Shown here: positions 32,543-40,539 of the stretch, piece by piece
Layout: each line of letters opens with the position of its first letter
Position numbering within the stretch: the first letter of the stretch is position 1
NCBI GenBank assembly: GCA_035566435.1
Contig: DATMRF010000108.1
Coordinates: 13,578-77,577, forward strand
Length of the DNA stretch: 64,000 bases
DNA from: DATMRF01 sp035566435
GTDB lineage: Bacteria; Verrucomicrobiota; Verrucomicrobiia; Limisphaerales; UBA8199
Direction of reading: 5' to 3'
The notes under the pieces: generated by a model
The model's input: the letters and a program-made list of their open reading frames with translations, nothing else
Databases searched by the model: none
What the model was told of the DNA's origin: nothing
Made by a program: the position numbers and the translations under genes

Positions 32543-33943
32543 ATGACGTTGGCGCACCACGGCTTCGATTACGACGTAGCGATCATTGGCGGGGGTAGCG
32601 GCGGTTATGCCGCGGCGCGCACCGCCGCCGCCGAAAGGCTGAAGACCGTGGTGATTGAAGGGGGCGAGGAAGTCGGCGGTTTGTGCATCCTGCGCGGGTG
32701 TATGCCCACAAAGGCACTTCTCTATGCTGCAGAGGTTATGCACCTGGCCAGCCACGCCGAGCCGTGGGGCATTCACACCGAAGATGTCAGTTTCAACTTC
32801 AACAAGGTGATGGCCCGCAAGAATGGCCTGATCAAGGAGTTCGCTGATTACCGTGTGCAGCAGCTCGGCAACGGAAAGTTCAAGTTCGTCCGCGCAATGG
32901 CACGTTTTGCTGATCCGCATACGCTGGACCTCAGCACCGGCGCCAGATTGACCGCCGGCTCGTTTGTCATCGCCACGGGGTCGACGCTCGCACCCAGTCC
33001 CCTGCCCCAACTCAACCACCTGGACTGCCTGAACAGCGACACTGCTCTCAAGCTCTCACGATTGCCCAAATCGCTCATCGTGCTCGGGGGCGGAGCCGTG
33101 GCGGTGGAGTTCGCGCAATTCTTCGCCCGGTTTGGTGTCCGCGTCACGCTCATTCAGCGCAGTCAACGTATTCTGAGAGAATTCGACGACGATGCCTCTG
33201 GCGAGTTGGAGAATGTTTTCCGCCGCGAAGGCATCACGCTCCACACCGGCACGAAGCTGCTCGATGCCCGTCGCTCCGGGGGACGGAAGGAGATCGTGTT
33301 CGAGCAGAACGGGCAAACGCTTCGAGCCCACGCCGACGAAGTCTTCTACGCCCTCGGCCGGACCCCCAACATCTGTTCGCTTGGCCTGGACAAGGCTGGG
33401 GTGGAGGTCCAAAGCGGACGCGTCAAGACCAACCCTAACATGCAGGCCGGCGCGCCGCACATTTACGCGGCAGGTGACTGCACCGGCCTGCATGAGATCG
33501 TTCACATCGCGATTCAGCAAGGTGAGGTTGCCGCCCACAATATCGCCCACCCGGACCGCAAAAAGGAAATGGATTACCGGCTCCTAACGGAAATCGTATT
33601 TACCGAGCCTCAAGTCGCCGCAGTTGGGCTGACCGAACAGCGAGCGCATATGGAGAATATTCCCTATCAAGTTGCCAAATACCCGTTCAATGACCATGGC
33701 AAATCGTTGATCATGGAGGCGAAGGACGGTTTCGTGAAACTGCTGGCGGAGCCAAGGGCTGGTGAAATCCTTGGCGGCGCCTGCGTCGGGCCGGTCGGCG
33801 GAGAACTGATTCACGAAATCATCGCCGCGATGGCCAAACGGATGACCGTCCACGAGTTGGCCGCCATGCCGCACTACCACCCGACGCTAGCGGAAATCTG
33901 GACCTGCCCTGCGGAAGAATTAGCGGCGAAGATCCCCCAATGA
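32543..33943 (+). CDS. Dihydrolipoyl dehydrogenase/mercuric reductase-type disulfide oxidoreductase
   Basis: The 466-residue FAD enzyme has an N-terminal GGGSGGYAAARTAAA nucleotide loop, redox-active CxxxxC at C48 and C53 (GGLCILRGCMPTK), a second dinucleotide fold (VLGGGAVAVEFAQFFARFG), the IYAAGDCTG FAD block and a C-terminal HYHPTLAEIW carrying the catalytic His/Glu. No N-terminal HMA domain and no C-terminal vicinal cysteines are present, so it is not a mercury reductase of the MerA type. No 2-oxo acid dehydrogenase genes are adjacent. It overlaps the following protease gene by an ATGA, implying coupling to an envelope module, so an exported-disulfide role is worth testing. Confidence 0.9.
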   Translation: MTLAHHGFDYDVAIIGGGSGGYAAARTAAAERLKTVVIEGGEEVGGLCILRGCMPTKALLYAAEVMHLASHAEPWGIHTEDVSFNFNKVMARKNGLIKEFADYRVQQLGNGKFKFVRAMARFADPHTLDLSTGARLTAGSFVIATGSTLAPSPLPQLNHLDCLNSDTALKLSRLPKSLIVLGGGAVAVEFAQFFARFGVRVTLIQRSQRILREFDDDASGELENVFRREGITLHTGTKLLDARRSGGRKEIVFEQNGQTLRAHADEVFYALGRTPNICSLGLDKAGVEVQSGRVKTNPNMQAGAPHIYAAGDCTGLHEIVHIAIQQGEVAAHNIAHPDRKKEMDYRLLTEIVFTEPQVAAVGLTEQRAHMENIPYQVAKYPFNDHGKSLIMEAKDGFVKLLAEPRAGEILGGACVGPVGGELIHEIIAAMAKRMTVHELAAMPHYHPTLAEIWTCPAEELAAKIPQ

Positions 33944-35049
33944 GAACCTTGTTAGCCGCGCTGGCCCTCTTTAACGCAAAGACGCCAAGAGGCAAAGGCG
34001 CATCCGACAGAATTCAACCGCGGATTGCGCGGATTTCTTTTCGACTATCCGCGAAATCCTTGCCATCTGCGGTCAGGAACTCAGCGCTGGAAAGAGCCTG
34101 CCGGAGGTCGGCTGCGTCTTTGCCTCGTTGCGCCTTTGCGTTAGCCTTCTTTCTGCAAACCGTTGCTGACGGCGATCCAATCTTTGCGCAGGCGCCCGAC
34201 GTGCCGCTCTATAAACAAGGTCGTCGTGAGTCTCAGTATGACGACGCTATTGCCAAGGCCACCAAGGCACTCTTTGCAGGGACAAACGTCATCAAGCTGG
34301 CCCAGGTGAAAGAACAATTGAAGCGCCCATCCTGCCAGTTGGAGCTTCCAAAGCCGAGCGCCGCGAAACTTCCCGCGCGCGAAGTGTATAATGCGGCGCG
34401 TCACGGCCATTTGCGGGTTGGCTGGTCTTACCTCTGCAAGACGTGCGACCAGTGGCACGTCAACCTTGCTGGTGGGTACCCGATTAACAAAGGCGGTGCG
34501 GTGGCCACTTGCTACCACGTCATCAGTCCCGGGCGCGACATCCGGGATGGCTGCCTGGTAGCGGCGGACGAAGATGGAATGGTCTTCCCTGTCACGGAGG
34601 TGCTCGCCGCGAACCGCTACAGTGATGCCTGCATCGTTCGCGTGGCAGCGGAGAATCTCAAACCGTTGCCTCTGAACACGAATGTCTATCCCGGCGATCT
34701 CGCCTATTGCTACAGCGACCCGCTCGACCATCGCGGCTATTTCAGCGACGGCATTGTCAATCGATTCTATCAATTCCCGGGTCGTAGGCCGTTCAGCGCT
34801 CCGCCCTCGGCTGCGTTCGCCCCGACCCGCATCAACGTCGGGACCGACTGGGCCCCAGGATCCAGCGGTTCGGCGGTACTCGACCAATGCGGCAACGCGA
34901 TCGGCCACGTCTCAACTATCGGGATGCTAAGCGACGAGGAACTCTCCGACGAAGGAGAGACGCGTCAACCGGGCCCTACGATGATCGTTTTCCACGAAGC
35001 TGTAGCCGCCCGTGATGTTTTGCAGTTGATAAGACCGCCAACACAGTAG
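33940..35049 (+). CDS. Trypsin-like serine protease with a repeat inserted in its signal peptide
   Basis: The ATG at 33940 overlaps the upstream stop (ATGA) and so is probably the start. The 369-residue product has the S1 triad: His in AVATCYHVISPG, Asp in YSDACIVRV and Ser in GSSGSAVLDQCG. The first 11 residues (MRTLLAALALF) and residues from about 69 (AFFLQTVADGDPIFAQ) together make an ordinary signal peptide, but 60 codons of repeat sequence, rich in Arg and Ser, separate them. Without the insertion the N-terminus would read like a normal exported protease. Whether the present protein is exported is doubtful. It continues towards a DUF3142 gene 45 bp downstream. Confidence 0.85.
   Translation: MRTLLAALALFNAKTPRGKGASDRIQPRIARISFRLSAKSLPSAVRNSALERACRRSAASLPRCAFALAFFLQTVADGDPIFAQAPDVPLYKQGRRESQYDDAIAKATKALFAGTNVIKLAQVKEQLKRPSCQLELPKPSAAKLPAREVYNAARHGHLRVGWSYLCKTCDQWHVNLAGGYPINKGGAVATCYHVISPGRDIRDGCLVAADEDGMVFPVTEVLAANRYSDACIVRVAAENLKPLPLNTNVYPGDLAYCYSDPLDHRGYFSDGIVNRFYQFPGRRPFSAPPSAAFAPTRINVGTDWAPGSSGSAVLDQCGNAIGHVSTIGMLSDEELSDEGETRQPGPTMIVFHEAVAARDVLQLIRPPTQ
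33972..34143. mobile_element. 172-bp element with inverted 8-nt-period ends, inserted in frame
   Basis: The ends are perfect 10-bp inverted repeats: TAACGCAAAG at 33972-33981 and CTTTGCGTTA at 34134-34143. Next to them octads run inward (AACGCAAA, GACGCCAA, GAGGCAAA on the left; GCGTCTTT, GCCTCGTT, GCGCCTTT on the right). GCCCTCTT before the element (33964-33971) and GCCTTCTT after it (34144-34151) form a near-perfect 8-bp duplication exactly 180 bp apart. Core sequence GCGCGGATT is of the widespread 'GCGGATT' type. No transposase is encoded. Confidence 0.78.
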
Positions 35050-35094
35050 TTCTGAGCTGGAAGCCGTCCACGAAACTGAACCACATTCTTGGAC

Positions 35095-36456
35095 ATGGCA
35101 CACCAGCGCCCCATCCTTCCTTTGCTGCTTCTCCTTCTTCTGGGAGGGCGGGCGTCCCCGCGAGCCCTATCTGCTCCCATGTCACAGGAGGCCTACGTCT
35201 GGCAACGGTCTTGGACCGAGCCAGTGCGCCAGTCCGTTCAGGACCACGCCGCCGACTTTTCCGGCCTCGTCGTCCTAAAGGCCGAAGTGTCCTGTACCGG
35301 GAAACACCCTGGCGTCGTCAGCGTCCCGGTTCATTACGAAACCCTGGTTAAAACGAAGCGACCGGTGGGCATCGCGATTCGAATCGGGCCTTATCAGGGT
35401 CCATTCTCGACCGATGCTCCGGCCACGAAGCTCATATTCGGCGTGGCCCAATCCGCTCTCGCTGAAGCGAAGCAGCATCAGCTTGCGGTCCGAGAACTAC
35501 AGCTCGACTTCGACTGTGCTGAATCCAAACTCGACGGCTATCGACTTTGGGTCCAGGCGCTCCGCGCGCGAATCGCGCCGGTGTCCCTTACGATTACAGC
35601 GCTGCCGAGTTGGCTCAAGCAGCCTGCTTTTGGCGGTCTGGTTGCCGCCACAGACGGTTACGTCCTTCAGGTGCATTCGCTCGAACGGCCGCGTGATGCT
35701 ACGACGGCGTTCACCCTCTGCGACCCCGTTCTAGCCCAGCGCGCCGTCGAACGCGCGGGCGACTTCCAGGTCCCATTCCGGGTGGCCCTGCCTACCTACG
35801 GATATCGTATCGCCTTTGACAGCGCAGGCCGGTTTGTCGGTCTGTCCGCAGAAGGGCCAGCGCGGTCGTGGCCGCCTGGCGTCCAGGAGCGCGAGGTCAG
35901 GGCCGACCCCATTGAACTCGCACAATTGACGCAATTTTGGACCACAAATCATCCGCCAGCCATGCGGGGGCTCATCTGGTATCGCCTGTTAATAACTAAT
36001 GACATTTTGAACTGGCGCTGGCCGACACTCAGTGCGATTGTCGCGTTGCGTTCTCCCCACGAAAGCGTGCGGGCGGAATCGCGCCGGGTCGAACCGGGGC
36101 TGGTGGAGATCAGCCTCGCAAACAATGGCGAACTCGACATTTCCTCACGGCTCGCAGTAGAAGTCCGTTGGTCCCGCGAAGGCGGGGCCCGCCTGTTGGC
36201 GGCAGATGGTCTGCGCGGCTTCGAAACGGTGGATGAAGGCCCATCCACCCTGCGGTTACAAAATCAATCGCAGTCGTGCCGTTTGCCCGCCGGTGAAAGG
36301 CAGGTCATTGGTTGGCTGCGATTCAACCACGATCGTGAGGTGCAAGTTGAGCTCAAAAAGTTGTTGCCACAAAAGGACCCAAAGCAAGATCATCCAACAT
36401 CAGACGAATCTCGTCATTCATGCCTGCCAACAAACCAGCTACTCCCAAGTGCCTGA
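35095..36456 (+). CDS. DUF3142-domain exported protein
   Basis: Start chosen at ATG 35095 (MAHQRPILPLLLLLLLGG). The signal peptide is followed by QEAYVWQRSWTEPVRQSV, the typical opening of DUF3142 proteins, then alternating strands with VRELQLDFDCAESKLDGY and PIELAQLTQFW. The fold may be a TIM-barrel glycosidase relative, but no activity is known. The 453-residue product ends in a different composition after about residue 425, where the next gene's start region begins. An AGGGC-type hairpin repeat (35145-35168) lies inside the signal-peptide codons. The next gene overlaps its end by 8 bp. Confidence 0.85.
   Translation: MAHQRPILPLLLLLLLGGRASPRALSAPMSQEAYVWQRSWTEPVRQSVQDHAADFSGLVVLKAEVSCTGKHPGVVSVPVHYETLVKTKRPVGIAIRIGPYQGPFSTDAPATKLIFGVAQSALAEAKQHQLAVRELQLDFDCAESKLDGYRLWVQALRARIAPVSLTITALPSWLKQPAFGGLVAATDGYVLQVHSLERPRDATTAFTLCDPVLAQRAVERAGDFQVPFRVALPTYGYRIAFDSAGRFVGLSAEGPARSWPPGVQEREVRADPIELAQLTQFWTTNHPPAMRGLIWYRLLITNDILNWRWPTLSAIVALRSPHESVRAESRRVEPGLVEISLANNGELDISSRLAVEVRWSREGGARLLAADGLRGFETVDEGPSTLRLQNQSQSCRLPAGERQVIGWLRFNHDREVQVELKKLLPQKDPKQDHPTSDESRHSCLPTNQLLPSA
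35145..35168 (+). repeat. AGGGC-type hairpin inside a signal-peptide coding region
   Basis: The core GCGGG-CGTC-CCCGC forms a 5-bp stem, flanked by AGG on the left and GAGCCCT on the right. The copy at 48278-48301 differs at two positions that pair with each other (GCGAG/CTCGC), so pairing is kept. Confidence 0.68.
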
Positions 36457-39070
36457 ATTCCGACGGCTAAGGCCGAAAGAAGGCAGAGTACGTCCGAAAC
36501 GTTTGCGCCGCTTCGGCGGTTTTTGTGCGTTTTTGTGCCTTTCCGTGGCAAGTAATTCCGGCCCCAATCGGCTTTGCGCTTGCGGCCCGGACTTTCCCAA
36601 CAACCTCCTCTCCGGCGGCGACGCCGCGGTCCTGGTAGCGCCGGAAGCATCATTCGCGCGGGAGCTTCTGCGAATGAACCTGATTCCAAGCCGATTTCAG
36701 GCGATCCAGGGCGCCGGAAACTTCTCCTCGGAGGCATCGACAGCGGAATCAGAGGACCTGACTGCGGCCCTCAAAGGAACCGGAGTTTCCGACGAGACAG
36801 CGGAACTGGTTCGCAGCGCCCACGCCAAGGTGCGGTTTCAACTGCAGGAATTCGTGGCCGATCGAGAGTCGTGGGAGAACTCCCGCCCCTGGGTCTCGGA
36901 CCAGGAAGGAGGGCATCCTGGCGACGCACCAGCTCCCCCTCCAAAGTTTCCGAAGCTGGAACTTCCAGCCGGCCTGCCGGCGGAGTTCGCCGACTATCTC
37001 GAAGGCGCCATCGCTTGGCACAATCCGGCCCTCGAAGACAAAGGACTGGCTCGCCAGGCCTGGGAACGAGTGCTCGAACGGCCGAAGGCTGAGCGCCGCT
37101 TTAAGTCCACCTGGGCCGCCTTCATGCTGGGCCGGTCGTGGGAGACGAATTCTCCCGAAAAGGCCGTCCATTGCTTCCAGCAGGTACGCGAGCTGGCGCA
37201 GCAGGGCTTTAAAGATTCCATTGGCCTTGCTGCCGCCAGTCTCGGCCTTGAAGCGCGAATCTACCTGCGCCAAATGCATTACGAGCGCGCGGTCGAACTC
37301 TACTTGGATCAGCTCGCTGCCGGCGATAGCAGTGCGACCAATTCTCTGCGTTTCGCCGCCGCCAAAGCCCTCGCCAACGGTGGGGCGCACCTGCGTGCCC
37401 TGGCGAAAAACCCGCGCACCCAGCGCGTCATAACGGGCTTCCTCATTTCCCAACGCGCGACCGCGCTCGATCTCCAAGATGGGGCAGGCGGCGGAACTGC
37501 GGACCCGCAGCCTGGCAGCGTGACCCGGACCTGGCTCGCGGCCGTGGAGGCTGCGGAAGTCAAGGATGTCGAATCCGCCGAGGAGCTCGCGCTCGCGGCC
37601 TACCGGGCCAATGAAATGGACCTGGCGCAACGTTGGATCAAACGAGCCCCGGGTTCACCTGTGGCTGGATGGTTGCAGTCCAAACTCCTTTTGCGCGCCG
37701 GAAAGGTCCAGGCCGCGGCCGCTCTACTGGCCAAAGTTGCACAGTATTTCCCAGTCGCGCCGCAAGGGACCAACGAGGTCGCCCCGGCCACACTCAGGGA
37801 CACATTGTTCATCGACAGGGCCAGCGGTCTTCTCGATCGGATCCCGATCGAACGGCAGGTTCTCGGGGAGCTGGGGGTCGTGCGCCTGGCCCGACGGGAA
37901 TACACCCAGGCGCTGGACGCGCTGCTGCACGCCGGCTTTTGGATGGATGCCGCCTTCGTCGCAGAACGTGTCCTGACTGTGGATGAACTCAAAGCCTACG
38001 TCGATACCCACTGGCCGACGGTTCCCGCCCGGCAAGCTACTGAAGAAGAGGCCCAGTTCGGCGCCGACGAAGTATGCCCGGCCAAATTGCGTGAGCAAAT
38101 CCGTTACCTGTTGGCGCGGCGTCTGACACGTTCTTTCCGCAGCGATGAGGCTCGCGCTTATTATCCTGCGGAGTGGGTTGCGCCTTTCGATTTGCTTGTG
38201 CAGGGGCTTAAAATGGGGTGGGACGAAACGCTTTCGGTTGACCAACGCGCCAAAGCGCTGTTTGAGGCGGCGGTCATCACGCGGACCAATGGCATGGAAC
38301 TCATCGGCACGGAGGTCCAACCCGATTGGCACATCCACGGAGGCGAGTTCGAGGAAGGCGTAACCACGGCAGATCGTACCACCAACGAGGGCGCCGCCAT
38401 CCTGGTCGCGAGCCCGGAGGAAGCACGTCGCTCTACCGAACACCACGCCGACCCTGAAATACGGTTCCATTATCGCTACCAGGCCGCGGCGCTTGCGTGG
38501 GAGGCGGCTAAACTCATGCCAAACAATTCCGATGCAACCGCCCGCGTTCTTTGGACCGCCGGCTCCTGGCTAAAAAACCGTGACCCGCAAACAGCCGACC
38601 TTTTTTACAAAGCGCTGGTCTGGCGCAACCGCAAAACCGCGCTGGGCACCGAGGCGGACCGTCGGCGATGGTTTCCGGAACTTGACGAGAACGGAAATAT
38701 CATTCGTCGGGAGGTGAAGCCCCACGCGGCGCCGGAAGAGCTGAGCAGCGCGGAGCCGCCCAAGATGGCTCCGCGTGAGAACGGGGTCGGAGAGGGCTCT
38801 ATGAGCGTGGACCAGGAGAGGGAAGCCGAAGACAACGAGTCGCTATCGATGCCATCCGACATTGATGGTGTGGTGAATGATTCCGCAGGACCCGCCGTCG
38901 CCTATGAATACAGGGTCGAACCTGGCGACTCACTCGCGTCGATCGTCCGGGCGGTTGCTCAAGCTGGCTTTAACACCTCGACAAAGGACATCTTTCACGC
39001 CAATCCCGGTCTCGATCCGACGAAACTTCGGGTTGGGCAAAAGCTTCTCATTCCGTTGCGCGAGCCGTAA
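36449..39070 (+). CDS. Large exported protein with C-terminal LysM domain
   Basis: The frame is open from 36206 but is out of frame with the DUF3142 gene it overlaps. I chose GTG 36449, which overlaps that gene's stop by 8 bp; a TTG at 36503 (MRRFGGFCAFLCLSV) is also plausible. The protein has a hydrophobic signal, then CACGPDFPNNLL, a pattern I associate with verrucomicrobial partners of DUF3142 proteins, then about 720 residues of helical, TPR-like sequence (RLARREYTQALDALLHAGF). The last 50 residues are a LysM domain (YRVEPGDSLASIV, KLRVGQKLLIPL), which binds peptidoglycan or chitin-like glycans. It probably sits at the cell wall. The signal region carries a TTTTTGTGCGTTTTTGTGCC repeat-like stretch. 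Confidence 0.85.
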   Translation: MPEFRRLRPKEGRVRPKRLRRFGGFCAFLCLSVASNSGPNRLCACGPDFPNNLLSGGDAAVLVAPEASFARELLRMNLIPSRFQAIQGAGNFSSEASTAESEDLTAALKGTGVSDETAELVRSAHAKVRFQLQEFVADRESWENSRPWVSDQEGGHPGDAPAPPPKFPKLELPAGLPAEFADYLEGAIAWHNPALEDKGLARQAWERVLERPKAERRFKSTWAAFMLGRSWETNSPEKAVHCFQQVRELAQQGFKDSIGLAAASLGLEARIYLRQMHYERAVELYLDQLAAGDSSATNSLRFAAAKALANGGAHLRALAKNPRTQRVITGFLISQRATALDLQDGAGGGTADPQPGSVTRTWLAAVEAAEVKDVESAEELALAAYRANEMDLAQRWIKRAPGSPVAGWLQSKLLLRAGKVQAAAALLAKVAQYFPVAPQGTNEVAPATLRDTLFIDRASGLLDRIPIERQVLGELGVVRLARREYTQALDALLHAGFWMDAAFVAERVLTVDELKAYVDTHWPTVPARQATEEEAQFGADEVCPAKLREQIRYLLARRLTRSFRSDEARAYYPAEWVAPFDLLVQGLKMGWDETLSVDQRAKALFEAAVITRTNGMELIGTEVQPDWHIHGGEFEEGVTTADRTTNEGAAILVASPEEARRSTEHHADPEIRFHYRYQAAALAWEAAKLMPNNSDATARVLWTAGSWLKNRDPQTADLFYKALVWRNRKTALGTEADRRRWFPELDENGNIIRREVKPHAAPEELSSAEPPKMAPRENGVGEGSMSVDQEREAEDNESLSMPSDIDGVVNDSAGPAVAYEYRVEPGDSLASIVRAVAQAGFNTSTKDIFHANPGLDPTKLRVGQKLLIPLREP

Positions 39071-39152
39071 AGGAAAACCGCGCGGGGATGTCGGCAGCGT
39101 TGGCTTCCTTGACCTGGGAACCTAACTTTCCCATGCTCCGTTCGCGAATCTT

Positions 39153-40535
39153 ATGGCTGCCGCTCAGAACTCGCTTCCCGAACTTCGCCGCATCGTCGGT
39201 GCCGGCAATGTGCTGACGGAGAAGGAGGACCTCATCCCCTACTCCTTTGACGGGACCGCCGCGCTGCGCCAGATGCCGGGCTGTGTCGTTTTCGCCATTA
39301 ACACCGAACAGGTGACGGCGACCCTGAAAATGGCGAACCAGGCCAAGATCCCGGTCGTCACGCGCGGGTCGGGCACGGGTCTGAGCGGCGGCAGCCTCCC
39401 TGTTCCGGATTGTCTGGTCCTGTGCCTGGCCAAGATGGACCGCATCCTGGAACTCGATCGCGCGAACCTCACCCTGCTCGCCGAGGCCGGCGCTACCACT
39501 CAGGCTATCTCTGATGCCTCCACCGCGGCCAGCCTGTTTTACCCGCCTGACCCAGGTTCGATGAAGATCTCGACCATCGGCGGCAATGTCTCGGAAAATT
39601 CCGGCGGTTTGCGCGGACTCAAGTATGGCGTCACGCGGAACTATGTGATGGGGCTGGAGGTCGTCCTTGCGAATGGCGAGGTTCTGTGGACCGGCAACAA
39701 GTGCGTGAAGGACGTCGCCGGTTACTCGGTGAAAGACCTCTTCATCGGCTCGGAAGGAACGCTGGGCGTCATCACGAAAGTTTTATTGAAGTTGATTCCG
39801 AAGCCCGCCGCGAAAAAGACCATGGTCGCGACGTTTGCGCAAATGGACCAGGCCGCCCAGACCGTTTCGGATATTATTGCAGCACAGATTATCCCCTGCA
39901 CACTCGAGTTCCTGGACCGCACCACCATTCGATGCGTGGAGGACTTTGCCAAAGTCGGCCTGCCGCTGGACTGCGAAGCGTTGCTGCTGATAGAAACCGA
40001 TGGTCATCCCGCCGCGGTGGCCGAGGAAGCGGCTCGCATGGAGGAGATCGCCCGCAAGAATAGCGCGGTGGAAGTCCGTGTAGCCAAAGATGATGCCGAA
40101 GCCTCCCGGCTGGCGACGGCGCGGCGAAGCGCGTTCTCTGCCCTCGCGCGCGTCTCCCCCACAACCATCCTTGAAGATGCGACTGTCCCGCGCAGCGAAC
40201 TGGCGAAAATGATTCGTTTCGTGGCGGCTGTCGCCTCGAAACATCGGCTGCGCATCGGCACCTTCGGGCACATGGGCGACGGCAATTTGCATCCCACATT
40301 TCTGACTGACGAACGGAACCAGGAGGAGATGCGTCGAGTCGAAGAAGCCTTCAAGGAAATCTTCGACGAAGCCATTCGCCTGGGCGGCACAATCACTGGA
40401 GAACATGGCGTCGGTGTCGCCAAAAAGTCTTTCCTCCCAAAATTCGCCGGCGACACCCAGATGCGCGTGATGCGAGAATTCCGCCGGACGCTGGACCCCA
40501 GTGGGATTTTGAATCCCGGGAAGATGTTTGATTGA
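39153..40535 (+). CDS. glcD: FAD-binding glycolate/D-lactate oxidase subunit
   Basis: The 460-residue product oxidises a 2-hydroxy acid (glycolate or D-lactate) with FAD. The FAD_binding_4 region shows VVTRGSGTGLSGGSLP, LAEAGATTQAIS and GSMKISTIGGNVSENSGG; the C-terminal domain has GTFGHMGDGNLHPTFL and TGEHGVGVAKK. Start is ATG 39153 (MAAAQNSLPELRRIVG). The Fe-S partner gene begins 4 bp after its stop. No glcE subunit is present, so the complex is GlcD/GlcF-type with electron transfer through the Fe-S protein to the quinone pool. Substrate is inferred only. Confidence 0.94.
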   Translation: MAAAQNSLPELRRIVGAGNVLTEKEDLIPYSFDGTAALRQMPGCVVFAINTEQVTATLKMANQAKIPVVTRGSGTGLSGGSLPVPDCLVLCLAKMDRILELDRANLTLLAEAGATTQAISDASTAASLFYPPDPGSMKISTIGGNVSENSGGLRGLKYGVTRNYVMGLEVVLANGEVLWTGNKCVKDVAGYSVKDLFIGSEGTLGVITKVLLKLIPKPAAKKTMVATFAQMDQAAQTVSDIIAAQIIPCTLEFLDRTTIRCVEDFAKVGLPLDCEALLLIETDGHPAAVAEEAARMEEIARKNSAVEVRVAKDDAEASRLATARRSAFSALARVSPTTILEDATVPRSELAKMIRFVAAVASKHRLRIGTFGHMGDGNLHPTFLTDERNQEEMRRVEEAFKEIFDEAIRLGGTITGEHGVGVAKKSFLPKFAGDTQMRVMREFRRTLDPSGILNPGKMFD

Positions 40536-40539
40536 GGAA

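Noticed and set aside
32543..33943. Mercury resistance
   Set aside because: The oxidoreductase lacks the N-terminal metal-binding domain and the C-terminal cysteine pair of MerA, and no mer genes are near.
36206..36448. An 81-codon extension of the LysM protein
   Set aside because: It lies wholly inside the DUF3142 gene in another frame and reads as a shadow.
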